From positions 1-64,000 of the forward strand of contig NZ_WHUT02000006.1 in assembly GCF_009380135.2 (NCBI RefSeq): DNA of 64,000 nucleotides, written 5' to 3'. Made by a program: the position numbers and the translations under genes. The notes under the pieces are model-generated. The model was not told the DNA's origin. It was given only the letters and a program-made list of their open reading frames with translations, and searched no databases. This DNA is from Fertoeibacter niger (GTDB lineage: Bacteria; Pseudomonadota; Alphaproteobacteria; Rhodobacterales; Rhodobacteraceae). How positions within the stretch are numbered: the stretch's first letter is position 1; each line of letters starts with the position of its first letter. This document shows, one piece after another, positions 1-10,757 of this stretch.

Positions 1-1
1 C

Positions 2-1102
2 GCGCTGGCCCGCGACTGCGCCGACGAGATTGACGCGATGGGTGGCATTCCCACCCGCAACCCCGAGGAACTGCTGGAGATTTTCACCCTGCTGAGCTGG
101 GCCGCGCAGGCGCTGGGCGAGGCGGGGCGCATGGTGCCGCCCGCGCATCTGGCCGCGATAGAGCGTATCGCCCCCACGCTGCGCGCGTTGCGCCATGCCG
201 ATGGCGGGCTGGCGCGGTTTCACGGTGGCGGCCGCGGGCTGGAGGGGCGGCTGGATCATGCGCTGGCCAATGCCGGGGTCAGGGCGGTGGCGGCGCAGGG
301 GCTGGCCATGGGCTTTGCCCGGCTGGCGGGCGGGCGCACAACGGTGATCGTCGATGCGGCGGAGCCGCCGAACGGGCGGGCCGGGCGTTCTGCCCATGCC
401 TCGGTCCTGGCGTTTGAGCTGACATCGGGGCGCAGGCCCGTGGTGGTGAACTGCGGGTCGGGCGCGCCCTTTGGCCCCGACTGGCGGCGCGCGGGGCGGG
501 CCACGGCCAGCCATTCCACCCTGTCCATCGACGGGTTTTCATCCTCGCGGCTTGGTGGTGGCGCGCAGGAGGTGATGATCGACCGCGCCCGCCTGCTGAC
601 CGCGCATCAAAGCCATGCGATGGCCGGGCATCACATGCATATGGCGCATGCGGGCTGGTCGCAGACCCACGGGCTGACGCATCAGCGCGACATCTTGCTG
701 GCTGCCGATGGCCGCCGCCTGACCGGGCAGGATGTGCTGGCCGCGCTGACCCCGGGCGAGCGCAAGCGGTTTGGCTATATCATCAGCCACAGCGGGCCGC
801 GCGGCATCCGCTTTGCCATCCGGTTCCATCTGCATCCCGATGTGGATGCGGCGGTGGACATGGGCGGCAGCGCGATTTCGCTGGCGTTGAAAAGCGGCGA
901 GATCTGGGTGTTTCGCCATGAAGGGGCGGCTGTCATGTCGCTGGAGCCGTCAGTCTATCTGGAAAAGGGGCGTTTGCAGCCGCGTGCGACAAAACAGGTT
1001 GTCCTGACGGGCACAGCGACGGATTTTGAGACCCGGATCGGCTGGACCTTGGCGAAAGCACAGGATACTCCGCTGGCCATCCGCGACCTGGACCGGGATT
1101 GA
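2..1102 (+). CDS. heparinase II/III family protein, 5' end cut by window edge
   Basis: The reading frame is open from base 2, so only the C-terminal part (about 366 residues) is present and the start lies outside the window. The sequence resembles the heparinase II/III-like proteins that precede purH in many Rhodobacteraceae. These are polysaccharide-lyase-like proteins with an N-terminal alpha-helical toroid and a C-terminal beta-sheet domain. The visible part begins in the helical segment ([15 protein letters not shown]) and continues into a beta-rich region with [20 protein letters not shown] followed by [12 protein letters not shown], which matches the catalytic-side beta domain of the family. 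The substrate cannot be told from sequence; in this neighbourhood a wall or uronic-acid polymer is possible, but that is inference. The gene ends 31 bases before purH and may be cotranscribed with it. Confidence 0.8.
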   Translation, partial: ALARDCADEIDAMGGIPTRNPEELLEIFTLLSWAAQALGEAGRMVPPAHLAAIERIAPTLRALRHADGGLARFHGGGRGLEGRLDHALANAGVRAVAAQGLAMGFARLAGGRTTVIVDAAEPPNGRAGRSAHASVLAFELTSGRRPVVVNCGSGAPFGPDWRRAGRATASHSTLSIDGFSSSRLGGGAQEVMIDRARLLTAHQSHAMAGHHMHMAHAGWSQTHGLTHQRDILLAADGRRLTGQDVLAALTPGERKRFGYIISHSGPRGIRFAIRFHLHPDVDAAVDMGGSAISLALKSGEIWVFRHEGAAVMSLEPSVYLEKGRLQPRATKQVVLTGTATDFETRIGWTLAKAQDTPLAIRDLDRD

Positions 1103-1133
1103 CCCGGACCGCCCCTCAACCGGAGGCAAACGA

Positions 1134-2723
1134 ATGACCCATCTGGTGCCCGTCGGGCGCGCTCTGCTGTCGGTGTCCGACAAGACCGGCCTGCTGGATC
1201 TGGCGCGGGCGCTTGCCGGCATGGGGGTGGAACTGATTTCGACCGGCGGCACGGCGCAGGCGCTGCGCACGGCGGGGCTGGCGGTGCGTGACGTGGCCGA
1301 GGTGACGGGTTTTCCCGAAATGATGGACGGGCGGGTGAAAACCCTGCATCCCAATGTGCATGGCGGGTTGCTGGCGCTGCGCGACGATGACGAGCATCTG
1401 GTGGCGATGGCGGTGCATGGCATTGAACCGATCGACCTGCTGGTGGTGAACCTTTACCCGTTCGAGGCGGCGGTGGCGCGTGGCGCGTCTTATGACGACT
1501 GTGTCGAGAACATCGACATCGGCGGGCCTGCGATGATCCGGGCGGCGGCGAAGAACCACCGATTCGTGAATGTGGTGACGGACATCGCCGATTATGCCCC
1601 CCTGCTGGCCGAGATGAAGGCGCACAAGGGGGCCACGTCCCATGCCTTCCGGCAGCGGCTGGCGCTGACGGCCTATTCCCGCACCGCGGCCTATGACGCG
1701 GCTGTGTCGGGCTGGATGGCCGAGGCTTTGGCCGAACCCGCCCCGCGGCGGCGGGCTTTTGCCGGGCAACTGGCCTCGCCGCTGCGCTATGGCGAAAACC
1801 CGCACCAGCGCGCGGCCTTCTACACCGATGGCACATGGCGGCCCGGCGTGGCCACGGCGCGGCAATGGCAGGGCAAGGAACTGTCCTACAACAACATCAA
1901 CGACACCGATGCGGCCTTTGAACTGGTGGCGGAGTTTGATCCGTTGCAGGGCCCGGCCTGCGTGATCGTGAAACATGCCAACCCCTGCGGCGTGGCGCGT
2001 GGCGCGACCCTGGCCGAGGCCTATGCGCGGGCGTTCGACTGTGACCGCACATCGGCCTTTGGCGGGATCATTGCGCTGAATCAGCCGCTGGATGCGGCGA
2101 CGGCGGAAAAGATCGTGGAAATCTTTACCGAGGTGGTCATCGCCCCGGGCGCGGACGAGGGCGCGCGGGCGGTGTTTGCCACCAAGAAAAACCTGCGTCT
2201 GTTGACCACCATGGGCCTACCCAACCCGGTGGCGCGGGGGCTTGCCTTCAAACAGGTGGCGGGCGGATTTCTGGTGCAGGACCGCGACGCGGGCCATGTG
2301 ACGGCTGCCGATCTGCGGGTGGTGACGAAACGCGCGCCAACCGATGCCGAACTGGCCGATCTGATGTTCGCCTGGACGGTGGCGAAACATGTGAAATCCA
2401 ATGCCATTGTCTATGTGAAAGATGGCGCAACCGTGGGCGTGGGGGCCGGGCAGATGAGCCGCGTCGACAGCACCCGCATCGCCGCCCGCAAGGCTGAGGA
2501 TATGGCCATGGCGCTGGGTCTGCCCGCACCGCTGACGCAGGGTGCCGTCGTGGCGTCGGACGCGTTCTTTCCCTTTGCCGACGGGCTGATTACGGCGGCC
2601 GAGGCCGGGGCCACGGCGATCATCCAGCCCGGCGGGTCGGTGCGCGATGACGAGGTGATTGCCGCCGCCGATGCCGCAGGTCTGGCCATGGTGTTCACCG
2701 GCCAGCGGCATTTCCGGCATTGA
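1134..2723 (+). CDS. purH: bifunctional AICAR formyltransferase/IMP cyclohydrolase PurH
   Basis: This 529-residue protein catalyses the last two steps of IMP synthesis: formylation of AICAR with 10-formyl-THF, then ring closure to IMP. The N-terminal IMP cyclohydrolase (MGS-like) domain spans about residues 1-150, with [11 protein letters not shown] near the start and the [13 protein letters not shown] segment. The AICAR transformylase domain follows and contains [16 protein letters not shown], which holds the conserved Lys-His pair. Length is typical for the family. An in-frame start exists at 1026, but ATG 1134 is preceded by GGAGG at 1122-1126 and matches the conserved N terminus, so it was chosen. 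The stop overlaps the beginning of lspA, so the two are probably translated together. Confidence 0.97.
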   Translation: MTHLVPVGRALLSVSDKTGLLDLARALAGMGVELISTGGTAQALRTAGLAVRDVAEVTGFPEMMDGRVKTLHPNVHGGLLALRDDDEHLVAMAVHGIEPIDLLVVNLYPFEAAVARGASYDDCVENIDIGGPAMIRAAAKNHRFVNVVTDIADYAPLLAEMKAHKGATSHAFRQRLALTAYSRTAAYDAAVSGWMAEALAEPAPRRRAFAGQLASPLRYGENPHQRAAFYTDGTWRPGVATARQWQGKELSYNNINDTDAAFELVAEFDPLQGPACVIVKHANPCGVARGATLAEAYARAFDCDRTSAFGGIIALNQPLDAATAEKIVEIFTEVVIAPGADEGARAVFATKKNLRLLTTMGLPNPVARGLAFKQVAGGFLVQDRDAGHVTAADLRVVTKRAPTDAELADLMFAWTVAKHVKSNAIVYVKDGATVGVGAGQMSRVDSTRIAARKAEDMAMALGLPAPLTQGAVVASDAFFPFADGLITAAEAGATAIIQPGGSVRDDEVIAAADAAGLAMVFTGQRHFRH

Positions 2724-2725
2724 AC

Positions 2726-3259
2726 ATGGTATCGCGCCTTTTCCCCGCCCCGATGCGGCTGGTCGCGCTGGTGGCGCTGGGTATTTTCGTGCTGGATCAG
2801 GTCACGAAAGTCGCGGTGGTCTTTGGCCTGAACCTGATCGAGCGGGGCGTGATCAATGTGCTGCCGCCTTACCTGACCTTCCGCATGGCCTGGAACCAGG
2901 GCGTGAACTTTGGCCTGTTTGCCAGCGGTGCGGATGTGATGCGCTGGGTGCTGATCGCGGTGGCGCTGGCGATTTCGGCCTGGGTCTGGCATTGGACCGC
3001 GCGTGAGGGGCAGAACCCCCGTGCCCGGATTGCCGCAGGGCTGCTGATCGGCGGGGCGCTGGGCAATGTGGTTGACCGCGTGGCCTATGGCGCGGTGGCC
3101 GATTTTCTGAACATGTCCTGCTGCGGCATTGAAAACCCCTATGCTTTCAACGTGGCCGATATTTCGATCTTTGCCGGGGCCATCGGGCTGGTGCTGTTTA
3201 CCGGCACGCCGAAACCCCCGGCCAAGCGGCGCAGCACCCCCCGGCGAAAGACCCCGTGA
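2726..3259 (+). CDS. lspA: lipoprotein signal peptidase (signal peptidase II)
   Basis: This 177-residue inner-membrane aspartyl protease cleaves the signal peptide from diacylated prolipoproteins. Four hydrophobic segments are visible. The family motifs are present: LDQVTKV in the first helix region, [12 protein letters not shown], and the two catalytic-Asp motifs [15 protein letters not shown] and FNVADISI. The C terminus is basic ([13 protein letters not shown]), as expected for a cytosolic tail. ATG 2726 was chosen; an in-frame TTG at 2720 overlaps the purH stop and could be used instead. The next gene downstream is itself a lipoprotein. Confidence 0.96.
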   Translation: MVSRLFPAPMRLVALVALGIFVLDQVTKVAVVFGLNLIERGVINVLPPYLTFRMAWNQGVNFGLFASGADVMRWVLIAVALAISAWVWHWTAREGQNPRARIAAGLLIGGALGNVVDRVAYGAVADFLNMSCCGIENPYAFNVADISIFAGAIGLVLFTGTPKPPAKRRSTPRRKTP

Positions 3260-3312
3260 CGCGCCCGATGCTTTGCGCTAAGACGAACCGAACGGGTGAA
3301 GGAGGCTTTCGC

Positions 3313-3843
3313 ATGCGGGCAGCACGGGGCGCTTTGGCGGTCGCGGGACTGGCTTTGCTGGGCCTTGCCGCCTGTTCCGGGCCGGACACGCCGCAGTTGA
3401 TGAACATCCGGTCCTCCACCAACGGGCCGGACGAATTTGCCATCCTGCCACCCAAACCGCTGGAACTGCCCGAGGATCTGGCGGCGCTGCCCGAACCCAC
3501 GCTGGGCGGGGCCAACCGCACTGACCCCACGCCCAATGCCGATGCCATCGTGGCGCTGGGCGGTCGGCCACAGACCCTGCAAGGCGGTGTGCCTGCGGGT
3601 GACACGGCGATGCTGGCCCATGCGGCGCGCTATGGTCTTGCGGCGAATATCCGCCCCGAGCTGGCGGCCGAGGATCTGGAATACCGCCGCCAGAATGACG
3701 GGCGGCTGCTGGAACGGCTGTTCAACGTGAACGTCTATTTCCGCGCTTATGAGCCGCAGTCGCTGGACCAGCATGCCGAACTCGCACGCTGGCGCAGGGC
3801 AGGGGCGCGCAACGTGTCGGCCCCGCCCGAGTCTGACGAATAG
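3313..3843 (+). CDS. DUF3035-type lipoprotein
   Basis: This is a 176-residue predicted lipoprotein. It has an n-region with Arg, a hydrophobic stretch and a LAAC lipobox, so the mature protein would start at about Cys22. The rest is Pro/Glu-rich (ILPPKPLELPEDLAALPEP) with a polar C terminus, which fits the alphaproteobacterial DUF3035 family. The function is unknown. ATG 3313 was chosen over the upstream in-frame ATG at 3256 because it follows GGAGG at 3301 and puts the signal sequence at the N terminus. The position right after lspA, whose product would process it, is common in this order. Confidence 0.85.
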   Translation: MRAARGALAVAGLALLGLAACSGPDTPQLMNIRSSTNGPDEFAILPPKPLELPEDLAALPEPTLGGANRTDPTPNADAIVALGGRPQTLQGGVPAGDTAMLAHAARYGLAANIRPELAAEDLEYRRQNDGRLLERLFNVNVYFRAYEPQSLDQHAELARWRRAGARNVSAPPESDE

Positions 3844-3942
3844 TCACTTCCGCGTTGGGGGCTGCATCCGGCCTTGATCGCCGGGGCAAGGGCCGTAAGT
3901 TGCCTGTCGATGGCTGACATGACCCGAGGGATGGACCAACCG

Positions 3943-5283
3943 ATGCTTTTCCGTCGTCTGCACCTTTCCGTGGTGGCCATCTGTGCGCTGGCCCTGCCGC
4001 TGCATGCCGAAACCGTGACCGATTTCACCCTGCCCAACGGGCTGGAGGTGGTGGTGATCGAGGATCACCGTGCCCCGGTGGTGACGCAGATGATCTGGTA
4101 TCGCGCGGGCGCGGCGGATGAGCCCGAGGGCCATTCCGGCATCGCGCATTTTCTGGAACATCTGCTGTTCAAGGGCACCGACACGCTGGCCCCGGGCGAG
4201 TTTTCCGATACGGTCGAGGCGCAGGGCGGCGATGACAACGCCTTTACCTCGTGGGATTATACCGCCTATTTCCAGCGGGTTGCGGCTGACCGGCTGGAAC
4301 TGATGATGCAGATGGAAGCCGACCGGATGCGCAACCTGCGCCTGACCGAGGAAGATGTGGCGACCGAACGGCAGGTCATTCTGGAAGAACGCAGCCAGCG
4401 CACCGACAGTGATCCTGCGGCCCTGTTCGGCGAACAGCGGCGCGCGGCGCAATACATGAACCACCGCTACGGTGTGCCGATCATCGGCTGGCGGCACGAG
4501 ATGGAACAGCTGAGCCGCGATGATGCGCTGGCGTTTTACCAGCGGTTCTATGCGCCCAACAACGCGGTTCTGGTGATCGCGGGCGACGTGGAGCCTGAGG
4601 CCGTGCGCGCGCTGGCGGAAAAGCACTATGGCCCTCTGAAGCCCACCGAGGGCCTGTTGCCGCGCAACCGGCCGGTGGAGCCGCCGCAACTGGCCGAACG
4701 GCGGCTGACCTATGCCGATGGCCGGGTGGCGCAGCCCTATGTGATGCGCACCTATCTGGCACCCGAGCGGAACCCCGGCGCGCAGCAGCAGGCGGCGGCG
4801 CTGACCATGCTGGCCGAAGTGCTGGGCGGCAGCGGCACGACCTCGGTTCTGGCGCGGGCATTGCAGTTTGGCGATGCAAAGGCGGTCTATACCTCGGCCT
4901 TCTACGACGGTTCGTCGCTGGATCAGGGCACCTTCGGGCTGGCCATCGTTCCGGTGCCCGGCGTGTCGCTGCAGGAAGCGGAAGATGCCATGGATGCCGT
5001 CGTCGCGCAGTTTCTGAAAGACGGTGTGGAGCCCGAGGCCTTTGCCCGGATCAAGACGCAACTGCGCGCCGCCGACATCTATGCGCGTGACAATGTGGAT
5101 GGTCTGGCCCGCCGCTATGGTGAGGCGCTGACCACCGGCCTGACGGTGCAGGATGTGCAGGATTGGCCCGCCATTTTACAGGCGGTGACACCCGAGGATG
5201 TGATGGCGGCAGCGGAAATGGTGCTCGACCGGCGGCGCGCCGTGACCGGCTGGCTGATGCAGGATGAGGAGAACGCGCTGTGA
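3943..5283 (+). CDS. M16 family zinc metallopeptidase, catalytic subunit
   Basis: This 446-residue secreted or periplasmic protease is of the pitrilysin/processing-peptidase family. It has a signal peptide (FRRLHLSVVAICALALPLHA) and the inverted zinc motif HFLEH (His69, Glu72, His73) in IAHFLEHLLFKGT, followed by the downstream acidic stretch (TERQVILEERSQR) that supplies the third ligand. Start 3943 was chosen because the signal peptide begins there; in-frame ATGs at 3874 and 3931 are alternatives. Its stop overlaps the start of a second M16 gene that lacks the zinc motif, so the pair probably forms a catalytic/non-catalytic heterodimer, as in other bacterial M16B pairs. The substrate is unknown. 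Confidence 0.93.
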   Translation: MLFRRLHLSVVAICALALPLHAETVTDFTLPNGLEVVVIEDHRAPVVTQMIWYRAGAADEPEGHSGIAHFLEHLLFKGTDTLAPGEFSDTVEAQGGDDNAFTSWDYTAYFQRVAADRLELMMQMEADRMRNLRLTEEDVATERQVILEERSQRTDSDPAALFGEQRRAAQYMNHRYGVPIIGWRHEMEQLSRDDALAFYQRFYAPNNAVLVIAGDVEPEAVRALAEKHYGPLKPTEGLLPRNRPVEPPQLAERRLTYADGRVAQPYVMRTYLAPERNPGAQQQAAALTMLAEVLGGSGTTSVLARALQFGDAKAVYTSAFYDGSSLDQGTFGLAIVPVPGVSLQEAEDAMDAVVAQFLKDGVEPEAFARIKTQLRAADIYARDNVDGLARRYGEALTTGLTVQDVQDWPAILQAVTPEDVMAAAEMVLDRRRAVTGWLMQDEENAL

Positions 5284-6587
5284 TGATCCGTCTGGCCCTT
5301 GCGCTGATCCTGTTCGCGCTGCCCCTGCGCGCCGAAATCGCCATAAAAGAGGTTGTCTCGCCCGGGGGCATCACCGCCTGGCTGGTGGAGGAACACGGTA
5401 TCCCCTTTACCGCGCTGGAAATCCGGTTCAAGGGCGGCACATCGCTGGACGCGCCGGGCAAACGCGGCGCGGTGAACCTGATGACCGGCCTGATCGAGGA
5501 AGGCGCGGGCGATCTGGACGCGCAGGGGTTTGCCGCCGCGCGTGACGGTCTGGCCGCCAGCTACCGCTTTCGTGCGGGCATCGATTCGCTGTCCGTCTCG
5601 GCGCAGTTCCTGACGGAAAACCGCGATCAGGCGGTGGATTTGCTGCGTTTGGCGTTGGTTGAGCCGCGGTTTGATGCCGATGCGGTGGAACGTGTGCGCG
5701 GTCAGGTGCTGTCTGGCCTGCGGTCCGACGCCAAGGATCCTGCGGTGCTGGCAGCCAATGCCTTTGATGCAGCGGCGTTCGGCGACCATCCCTATGGCAG
5801 TTCCGGCGACGGCACGCTGGAATCCGTGGCGGCGCTGACCCGCGATGACATCATCGCCGCCAACACGGGCGCATTGGCGCGCGACCGCATCTATGTGTCG
5901 GCGGTGGGGGATATCACGGCAGAGGATCTTGGCGCGCTGCTGGATCATCTGCTGGGCGATCTGCCCGCAACGGGGGCCCCGATGCCGGGCCGTGCCGGCT
6001 GGGCGCTGGCAGGTGGCGTGACAGTGCAGGATTTTCCGACCCCGCAATCGGTGATCCGGTTCGGGCATGAGGGCATCACCCGCGATGACCCTGATTTCTT
6101 TGCCGCCTATATCCTGAACGAGGTTTTGGGCGGTGGCCGCTTTGGCGCGCGCCTGATGACCGAGGTGCGCGAAAAGCGCGGGCTGACCTATGGGGTGTCC
6201 ACCTATCTGGCCCCGATGGACCATGCCGAGATGTTTCTGGGTCAGTTCGCATCCGCCAATGAAAAGGCGGCCGAGGCTGTGGCCGTGGTGCAGGCCGAAT
6301 GGGCCAGGATGGCGGCGGAGGGCATCACCGCCGAAGAGCTGGCTTCGACCAAGACGTTTCTGACAGGCTCTTACCCGCTGCGATTTGATGGCAACGGGCC
6401 GATTGCCGATATTCTGGTGGGCATGCAGATGCAGGGCCTGCCGATCGACTATGCCGCCACCCGCAACGAAAAGATCGAGGCGGTGACGCTGGACGATGTG
6501 GCCCGCGTGGCCAAGCGCCTGCTGCGGCCTGATGACCTGCATTTCGTGGTGGTCGGCCAGCCGGTGGGGCTTGCCAGCGACGGCTAA
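5283..6587 (+). CDS. M16 family peptidase-like protein, non-catalytic partner
   Basis: This 434-residue M16-fold protein has a signal peptide ([17 protein letters not shown]). At the place where its neighbour has HFLEH it reads [15 protein letters not shown], so the zinc-binding HxxEH motif is absent and the subunit should be inactive by itself. It keeps the C-terminal substrate-binding R/Y element ([14 protein letters not shown]). The ATG at 5283 shares one base with the preceding stop (TGATG), which implies translational coupling and 1:1 partnership with the active subunit; a GTG at 5280 is also possible. Inference: it shapes the cavity of the heterodimer. Confidence 0.92.
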   Translation: MIRLALALILFALPLRAEIAIKEVVSPGGITAWLVEEHGIPFTALEIRFKGGTSLDAPGKRGAVNLMTGLIEEGAGDLDAQGFAAARDGLAASYRFRAGIDSLSVSAQFLTENRDQAVDLLRLALVEPRFDADAVERVRGQVLSGLRSDAKDPAVLAANAFDAAAFGDHPYGSSGDGTLESVAALTRDDIIAANTGALARDRIYVSAVGDITAEDLGALLDHLLGDLPATGAPMPGRAGWALAGGVTVQDFPTPQSVIRFGHEGITRDDPDFFAAYILNEVLGGGRFGARLMTEVREKRGLTYGVSTYLAPMDHAEMFLGQFASANEKAAEAVAVVQAEWARMAAEGITAEELASTKTFLTGSYPLRFDGNGPIADILVGMQMQGLPIDYAATRNEKIEAVTLDDVARVAKRLLRPDDLHFVVVGQPVGLASDG

Positions 6588-6643
6588 GCCGCTTGTCACT
6601 GTTGCTGTGGTCGAATCTGCTGGGCCGTGCTAACCCTAGTGGC

Positions 6644-8512
6644 ATGATGCTGGACAGACCCAAGATAAGCGATGTCGCGCCTGACCGCCCGGTGATCCGC
6701 CAGTTGGACGAGGCGGCGATCAACCGTATTGCGGCGGGCGAGGTGGTGGAACGGCCCGCCTCTGCCGTCAAGGAACTGGTGGAAAACGCGCTGGATGCGG
6801 GGGCGGGGCGTATCACGGTGGATTACGCCGATGGCGGCAAGACGCTGATCCGGGTGACCGATGACGGCTGCGGCATGACCGGCACCGATCTGCCGATGGC
6901 GCTGGCCCGGCATGCCACATCAAAGATCGACGGAACCGATCTGCTGAACATCCATTCTTTCGGCTTCCGGGGCGAGGCTTTGCCCAGCCTTGGCGCGGTG
7001 GGGCGGCTGACCATCACCTCGCGCGCGGCGGGGGCCGAGGGGGCCAGCATTACCGTGTCGGGCGGGCGGATGGAGGCGGTGCGCCCCGCAGCCCTGAACC
7101 GGGGCACGGTCGTGGAACTGCGCGATCTGTTCCATGCCACGCCTGCGCGGCTGAAATTCATGCGGTCAGACCGGGCCGAGGCGATGGCCATCGGCGATGT
7201 GGTGAAACGGCTGGCGATGGCCGAACCTGCTGTGGGGTTCACGCTGCGCGATGTGTCGGGCGGCGAGGCGCGGGTGGTGTTTCGCGCCGACCCCGAGCCC
7301 GGCGATTTCTTTGATGCGCTGCACGGGCGGCTGGCTCGGGTGCTGGGCGCGGATTTTGCAGGCAATGCACTGCGCATTGATGCGGAACGCGACGGGCTGC
7401 GGCTGACCGGCTATGCCGCGCTGCCCACCTATTCGCGCGGGTCCGGGGTGGCGCAATTCCTGTTCGTGAATGGCCGCCCGGTGCTGGACCGGATGCTGTT
7501 CGGTGCCCTGCGCGCGGCCTATATGGACGTGCTGAGCCGCGACCGCCATCCGGCGGCGGTTCTGGGCCTGACCTGCGACCCGCAACTGGTGGATGTGAAC
7601 GTGCATCCGGCGAAATCAGAAGTGCGGTTTCGTGACCCGCAGGGCGCGCGCGGGCTGATCATCTCGGGCCTGCGACAGGCTTTGGCCGGGGCGGGGCACC
7701 GGGCATCTTCCACCGTGGCGGGCGAAACGCTGGCGGCCTTCCGCCCCGAAGGCGCGCGGGTGTATCAGATGGACCGCCCCTCGCAGGCCAGTTTTTCGCG
7801 GGCGTTTCAGGCGCAGGCCCCCGTGCCGCCCGCGCCAGACAGTGCTGCGGCAGGCGGCTATGCCGAAGCGCCCGGTTTTGCGGAAGAGCCGGTGGCCCGC
7901 ATCTTCGATGCGCAGCCATCCCCCGATACCGCACGGCCTTTGGGGGCCGCGCGCGCCCAACTGCACGAAAACTACATCATCGCCCAGACCGCCACCGGCA
8001 TGGTGATTGTCGATCAGCATGCGGCGCATGAACGGCTGGTGTATGAGCGGCTGAAGGCGCAGCGCGACGGGGCGGGTATCGCGGCGCAGGCGCTGCTGAT
8101 ACCCGAGATTGTCGAACTATCAGCTGGTGACGCCGCGCGACTGCTGGATCATGCGGATGATCTGGCCGCGCTGGGGCTGGTGGTCGAGGCGTTTGGCGGC
8201 GGCGCGGTGGCGGTGCGGGAAACCCCGGCGATCCTGGGCACGGTGAATGCCGCCGCCCTGATCCACGACATTCTGGATGATCTGGCCGATCAGGGCACCT
8301 CGGCGCGTGTGCAGGCGCGGATGGATGCCGTGCTCAGCCGCATGGCCTGCCACGGTTCTGTCCGTTCGGGGCGCCAGATGCGCCCCGAGGAGATGAACGC
8401 CCTGTTGCGCGAAATGGAGGCGACGCCACTGGCGGGCCAGTGCAACCACGGGCGACCCACCTATGTGGAGCTGCAACTGGCCGATATCGAACGGCTGTTC
8501 GGACGCCGGTGA
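6644..8512 (+). CDS. mutL: DNA mismatch repair protein MutL
   Basis: This 622-residue GHKL-ATPase couples mismatch recognition by MutS to strand incision. The N-terminal ATPase motifs are all visible: [31 protein letters not shown] and [16 protein letters not shown] Pro/Ala-rich linker of about 70 residues follows (around residues 370-445), then the C-terminal dimerisation domain. That domain contains [12 protein letters not shown], which fits the DQHA-x2-E-x4-E endonuclease signature, so this is an incision-competent MutL, as expected outside the MutH-containing gammaproteobacteria. Two adjacent ATGs (6644, 6647) are possible starts, and neither has a strong ribosome binding site; a TTG at 6593 would add 17 non-conserved residues. 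Confidence 0.96.
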   Translation: MMLDRPKISDVAPDRPVIRQLDEAAINRIAAGEVVERPASAVKELVENALDAGAGRITVDYADGGKTLIRVTDDGCGMTGTDLPMALARHATSKIDGTDLLNIHSFGFRGEALPSLGAVGRLTITSRAAGAEGASITVSGGRMEAVRPAALNRGTVVELRDLFHATPARLKFMRSDRAEAMAIGDVVKRLAMAEPAVGFTLRDVSGGEARVVFRADPEPGDFFDALHGRLARVLGADFAGNALRIDAERDGLRLTGYAALPTYSRGSGVAQFLFVNGRPVLDRMLFGALRAAYMDVLSRDRHPAAVLGLTCDPQLVDVNVHPAKSEVRFRDPQGARGLIISGLRQALAGAGHRASSTVAGETLAAFRPEGARVYQMDRPSQASFSRAFQAQAPVPPAPDSAAAGGYAEAPGFAEEPVARIFDAQPSPDTARPLGAARAQLHENYIIAQTATGMVIVDQHAAHERLVYERLKAQRDGAGIAAQALLIPEIVELSAGDAARLLDHADDLAALGLVVEAFGGGAVAVRETPAILGTVNAAALIHDILDDLADQGTSARVQARMDAVLSRMACHGSVRSGRQMRPEEMNALLREMEATPLAGQCNHGRPTYVELQLADIERLFGRR

Positions 8513-8788
8513 TACGCAGCGGCGGTGGCGCTACGCGGCTGTTGATGCAGGGCGCGCGTGTTTCCCGGGTTCGCCGAAAAACCTTCGGTTGATTCGCGCC
8601 GCAGACCGCTTTGCGGGCAGGGCAGCGCGGGGAAATCCGCGGCGCTTGGGGCACGGCGTGCAAAAAGACGTCACAAAACGGGCTTTGGCTTTGAAAAATA
8701 TCACAAAAAGCTGGCGCAATCCTGCTACCATCTATGTCATGGAACATGCGCTCTGCGGGGGCGCCATAGATCGCGGGGCAGCAGCAGA

Positions 8789-9313
8789 ATGATCCGGCAT
8801 CTGACAGCGGCGGATTACACCACGATGCCCTGGGCCAATGGCGGGGGCCAGACCACCGAGATGCTGAAGGTCAATCGCGGTGATGGCAGCCTGCTTTACC
8901 GCATTTCGCTGGCGGTTGTGGCGCAGGACGGGCCGTTTTCGCTGTTTCCGGGGATCGAGCGCAGTCTGACGGTGATTTCCGGCCCGGGGTTCGATCTGAA
9001 CGGGGCGGTGCGGCTGCGCGCCGATCCGCTGGTGCCGGTGGCCTTTCCGGGCCATGTGGCTGTGGCCGCCGAGGGGGTGACGGCCCCGTCGGAGGATTTC
9101 AACGTGCTGACCTGTGCGCGCATCCCCAAACCCGATGTGCAGGTCATTGCCGATGCGCTGGCCCGTCCGATCAAGGGCCGGGCGCTTGTGCTGTTTGCGT
9201 TGGAGGATGCACGTGTCGGCGAACATGTCCTTGCGCGGCGCGAGTTGATGATCACCGACCAGGCGTTCAACATTAGCGGCGGGACTGTAGTGGCTGTGAC
9301 GCTGACGCTGTGA
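8789..9313 (+). CDS. HutD/Ves family cupin protein
   Basis: This 174-residue protein of the HutD/Ves family starts with MIRHLTAADYTTMPWANGGG, and the family signature W.NGGG is visible. The rest is beta-rich and cupin-like (SLFPGIERSLTVISG). Family members occur beside histidine-utilisation genes or as stand-alone genes and have no firmly settled activity; no hut genes are present here. The start at 8789 sits at the conserved N terminus. The 276-base region upstream (8513-8788) has no gene. It becomes AT-rich near 8660-8740 and contains TCACAAAA twice, 30 bases apart (8671 and 8701), which may be regulatory. Confidence 0.85.
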   Translation: MIRHLTAADYTTMPWANGGGQTTEMLKVNRGDGSLLYRISLAVVAQDGPFSLFPGIERSLTVISGPGFDLNGAVRLRADPLVPVAFPGHVAVAAEGVTAPSEDFNVLTCARIPKPDVQVIADALARPIKGRALVLFALEDARVGEHVLARRELMITDQAFNISGGTVVAVTLTL

Positions 9314-9329
9314 AACCGGCACCGCGTCT

Positions 9330-9345
9330 TGCCCCATAGGGGGCA
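9330..9345. terminator. short GC hairpin between convergent genes
   Basis: The sequence TGCCCC, loop ATAG, GGGGCA can form a 6-bp stem between the convergent ends of the HutD-like gene and chrR. There is no clear T-run on either side, so this is only a weak terminator candidate. Confidence 0.35.
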
Positions 9346-9363
9346 GCCCCGGGGCCAGTCCGG

Positions 9364-9999
9364 TCAGATGCGGAAGAACGGCTGCGCCAGTCGCGGGATC
9401 AGCCCCAGGAAGCGCAGCGGCGCATCGGTGGCGGCCAGGCAGATGCAGGCCGGGCCCTGTTCGGCCACAGGGGTGTGCTGCAAATCTTCGTCCGCAATCT
9501 CCAGATCACCCTTGGCGAAGCGGTCGGTCGCATCGCGGAACGCGCCTTGCAGCACCAGCGTCAGTTCCGTGCCACGATGGCCGTGGTCTGGCACGGCATG
9601 GCCCGCGGGGATATAGAGCAGCCGGGCCGAGGCCGCGCGGTCGGTAGACAGGATCGCCTGCCGCACGCCCAGGCCAAGGGGGCGCCATTTCACCGCATCC
9701 AGCCCGCCGCCGATGTAATCCAGCAACGGGGCGGGCAGATCGCCGCGTTGTTGCGTCTTTTTCGCGGCAACGGGGTTGTTCAGCCGCGCCAGCGTGGCCT
9801 CAAGGCTGCTTTCCGGCATGGTCGCCGCGCCACAATCGGCCAGGACCGCGCCGCCAACGGCGTCAAAAGCCCCCAGCCGCGCGCGGCAATCGTCGCACAG
9901 CGACAGATGCGTGGCGACCACGAGATTGAACGCCTCGGGCAGTTGCCCGGCGGAATAGGCCATCAGCAGGGTATCGGAAACATGGTGCCGGATCGTCAT
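9364..9999 (-). CDS. chrR: zinc-dependent anti-sigma factor ChrR
   Basis: This 211-residue cytoplasmic anti-sigma factor holds RpoE inactive until singlet oxygen triggers release. The N-terminal zinc anti-sigma domain has its ligands exactly where they sit in Rhodobacter sphaeroides ChrR: His6, His31, Cys35 and Cys38 (HHVSD; THLSLCDDC). The C-terminal half is a cupin with a His/Glu cluster (IPAGHAVPDHGHRGTELTLV), the domain needed for the response to singlet oxygen. It starts 12 bases after the rpoE stop, so the two form one operon that should be autoregulated through RpoE. Confidence 0.96.
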   Translation of the reverse strand: MTIRHHVSDTLLMAYSAGQLPEAFNLVVATHLSLCDDCRARLGAFDAVGGAVLADCGAATMPESSLEATLARLNNPVAAKKTQQRGDLPAPLLDYIGGGLDAVKWRPLGLGVRQAILSTDRAASARLLYIPAGHAVPDHGHRGTELTLVLQGAFRDATDRFAKGDLEIADEDLQHTPVAEQGPACICLAATDAPLRFLGLIPRLAQPFFRI

Positions 10000-10011
10000 G
10001 ATAAGGTGCCT

Positions 10012-10572
10012 TCAGGTCATCTGGTGGCGCAGCCGTTCCAGCGCCAGTCTGATACGTGATTTTATGGTGCCCAGCGGCAGGCCGGTTTCGGCGGCAATCT
10101 CGCTGTGGCTGAGGTCGCCGAAATAGGCGCGCTCGATCAGGGCGCGCTGTTTTTCCGGCAATTGGGCCAGGGCGACCCCCAGCCGCGCGGTGTCTTGCTG
10201 CATCTCTAGCGCGGCCTGCTGGTCGGGCTCTGCCTCGGGGCCCCAAGGCAGGTCTTCGGGCTCGGGGCGGCGCGACTTGCGCAGGGCGTCGATGCGCCGG
10301 TTGCGGGCGATGGTGAACACCCATGTGGCCACAGACGCGCGCTCGGGATCAAACAGATGCGCCTTTTGCCACAGGGTCGCCATCACATCCTGCGCGCATT
10401 CCTCGGCCAGGGCCTCGCTGGCCCCGGATTTCATCAAGAACCCCTTCACCCGCGGCGCAAAATGCCGGAACAGGGCAGCGAACGCCGCCTTGTCCTGCCG
10501 GTCACGCACCAACGCGAGCATGGCGGCCCAATCCGGGTCCACCGGCCCGTTGCCTTCATTCCGTCCAGTCAC
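10012..10572 (-). CDS. rpoE: ECF sigma factor RpoE (singlet-oxygen response)
   Basis: This group IV sigma factor has region 2 (RHFAPRVKGFLMKSGAS; AEECAQDVMATLWQKA; WVFTIARNRRIDALRKSRR) and region 4 (LPEKQRALIERAYFGDLSHSEIA... GLPLGTIKSRIRLALERLR). The start is uncertain. An upstream ATG at 10677 gives 221 residues, but the extra 35 residues are low-complexity. GTG 10572 follows AAAGG with 6-base spacing, gives 186 residues and matches the compact N terminus of known RpoE. A candidate RpoE promoter places the transcription start near 10677, which also favours the GTG with a leader of about 100 bases. It controls itself, chrR and probably the divergent operon. Confidence 0.93.
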   Translation of the reverse strand: MTGRNEGNGPVDPDWAAMLALVRDRQDKAAFAALFRHFAPRVKGFLMKSGASEALAEECAQDVMATLWQKAHLFDPERASVATWVFTIARNRRIDALRKSRRPEPEDLPWGPEAEPDQQAALEMQQDTARLGVALAQLPEKQRALIERAYFGDLSHSEIAAETGLPLGTIKSRIRLALERLRHQMT

Positions 10573-10682
10573 GACTGGCCTTTCCCGGCGACGCCCTGCG
10601 CCCGTTCCGGGGGCAACATAGGCGCGTGCGGCGGACCATGCATCCGGTTTTTCTGGGGCGAGGGTTTCGATCATCATGCGCC

Positions 10683-10711
10683 TTCTACGCGGCTTGCGCC
10701 CGGTCGGATCA
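10683..10711 (-). promoter_or_regulatory. candidate RpoE-dependent promoter of rpoE-chrR
   Basis: On the minus strand TGATCC (10711-10706) is followed after 18 bases by TAGAA (10687-10683). TGATCC is the -35 element known for singlet-oxygen RpoE promoters in R. sphaeroides. Transcription would begin near 10677, at or just before the upstream ATG. Confidence 0.6.
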
Positions 10712-10757
10712 ATTTGCCTTTTTCCGTGCCGCAGATCGCACATCCGCAGCAACATTC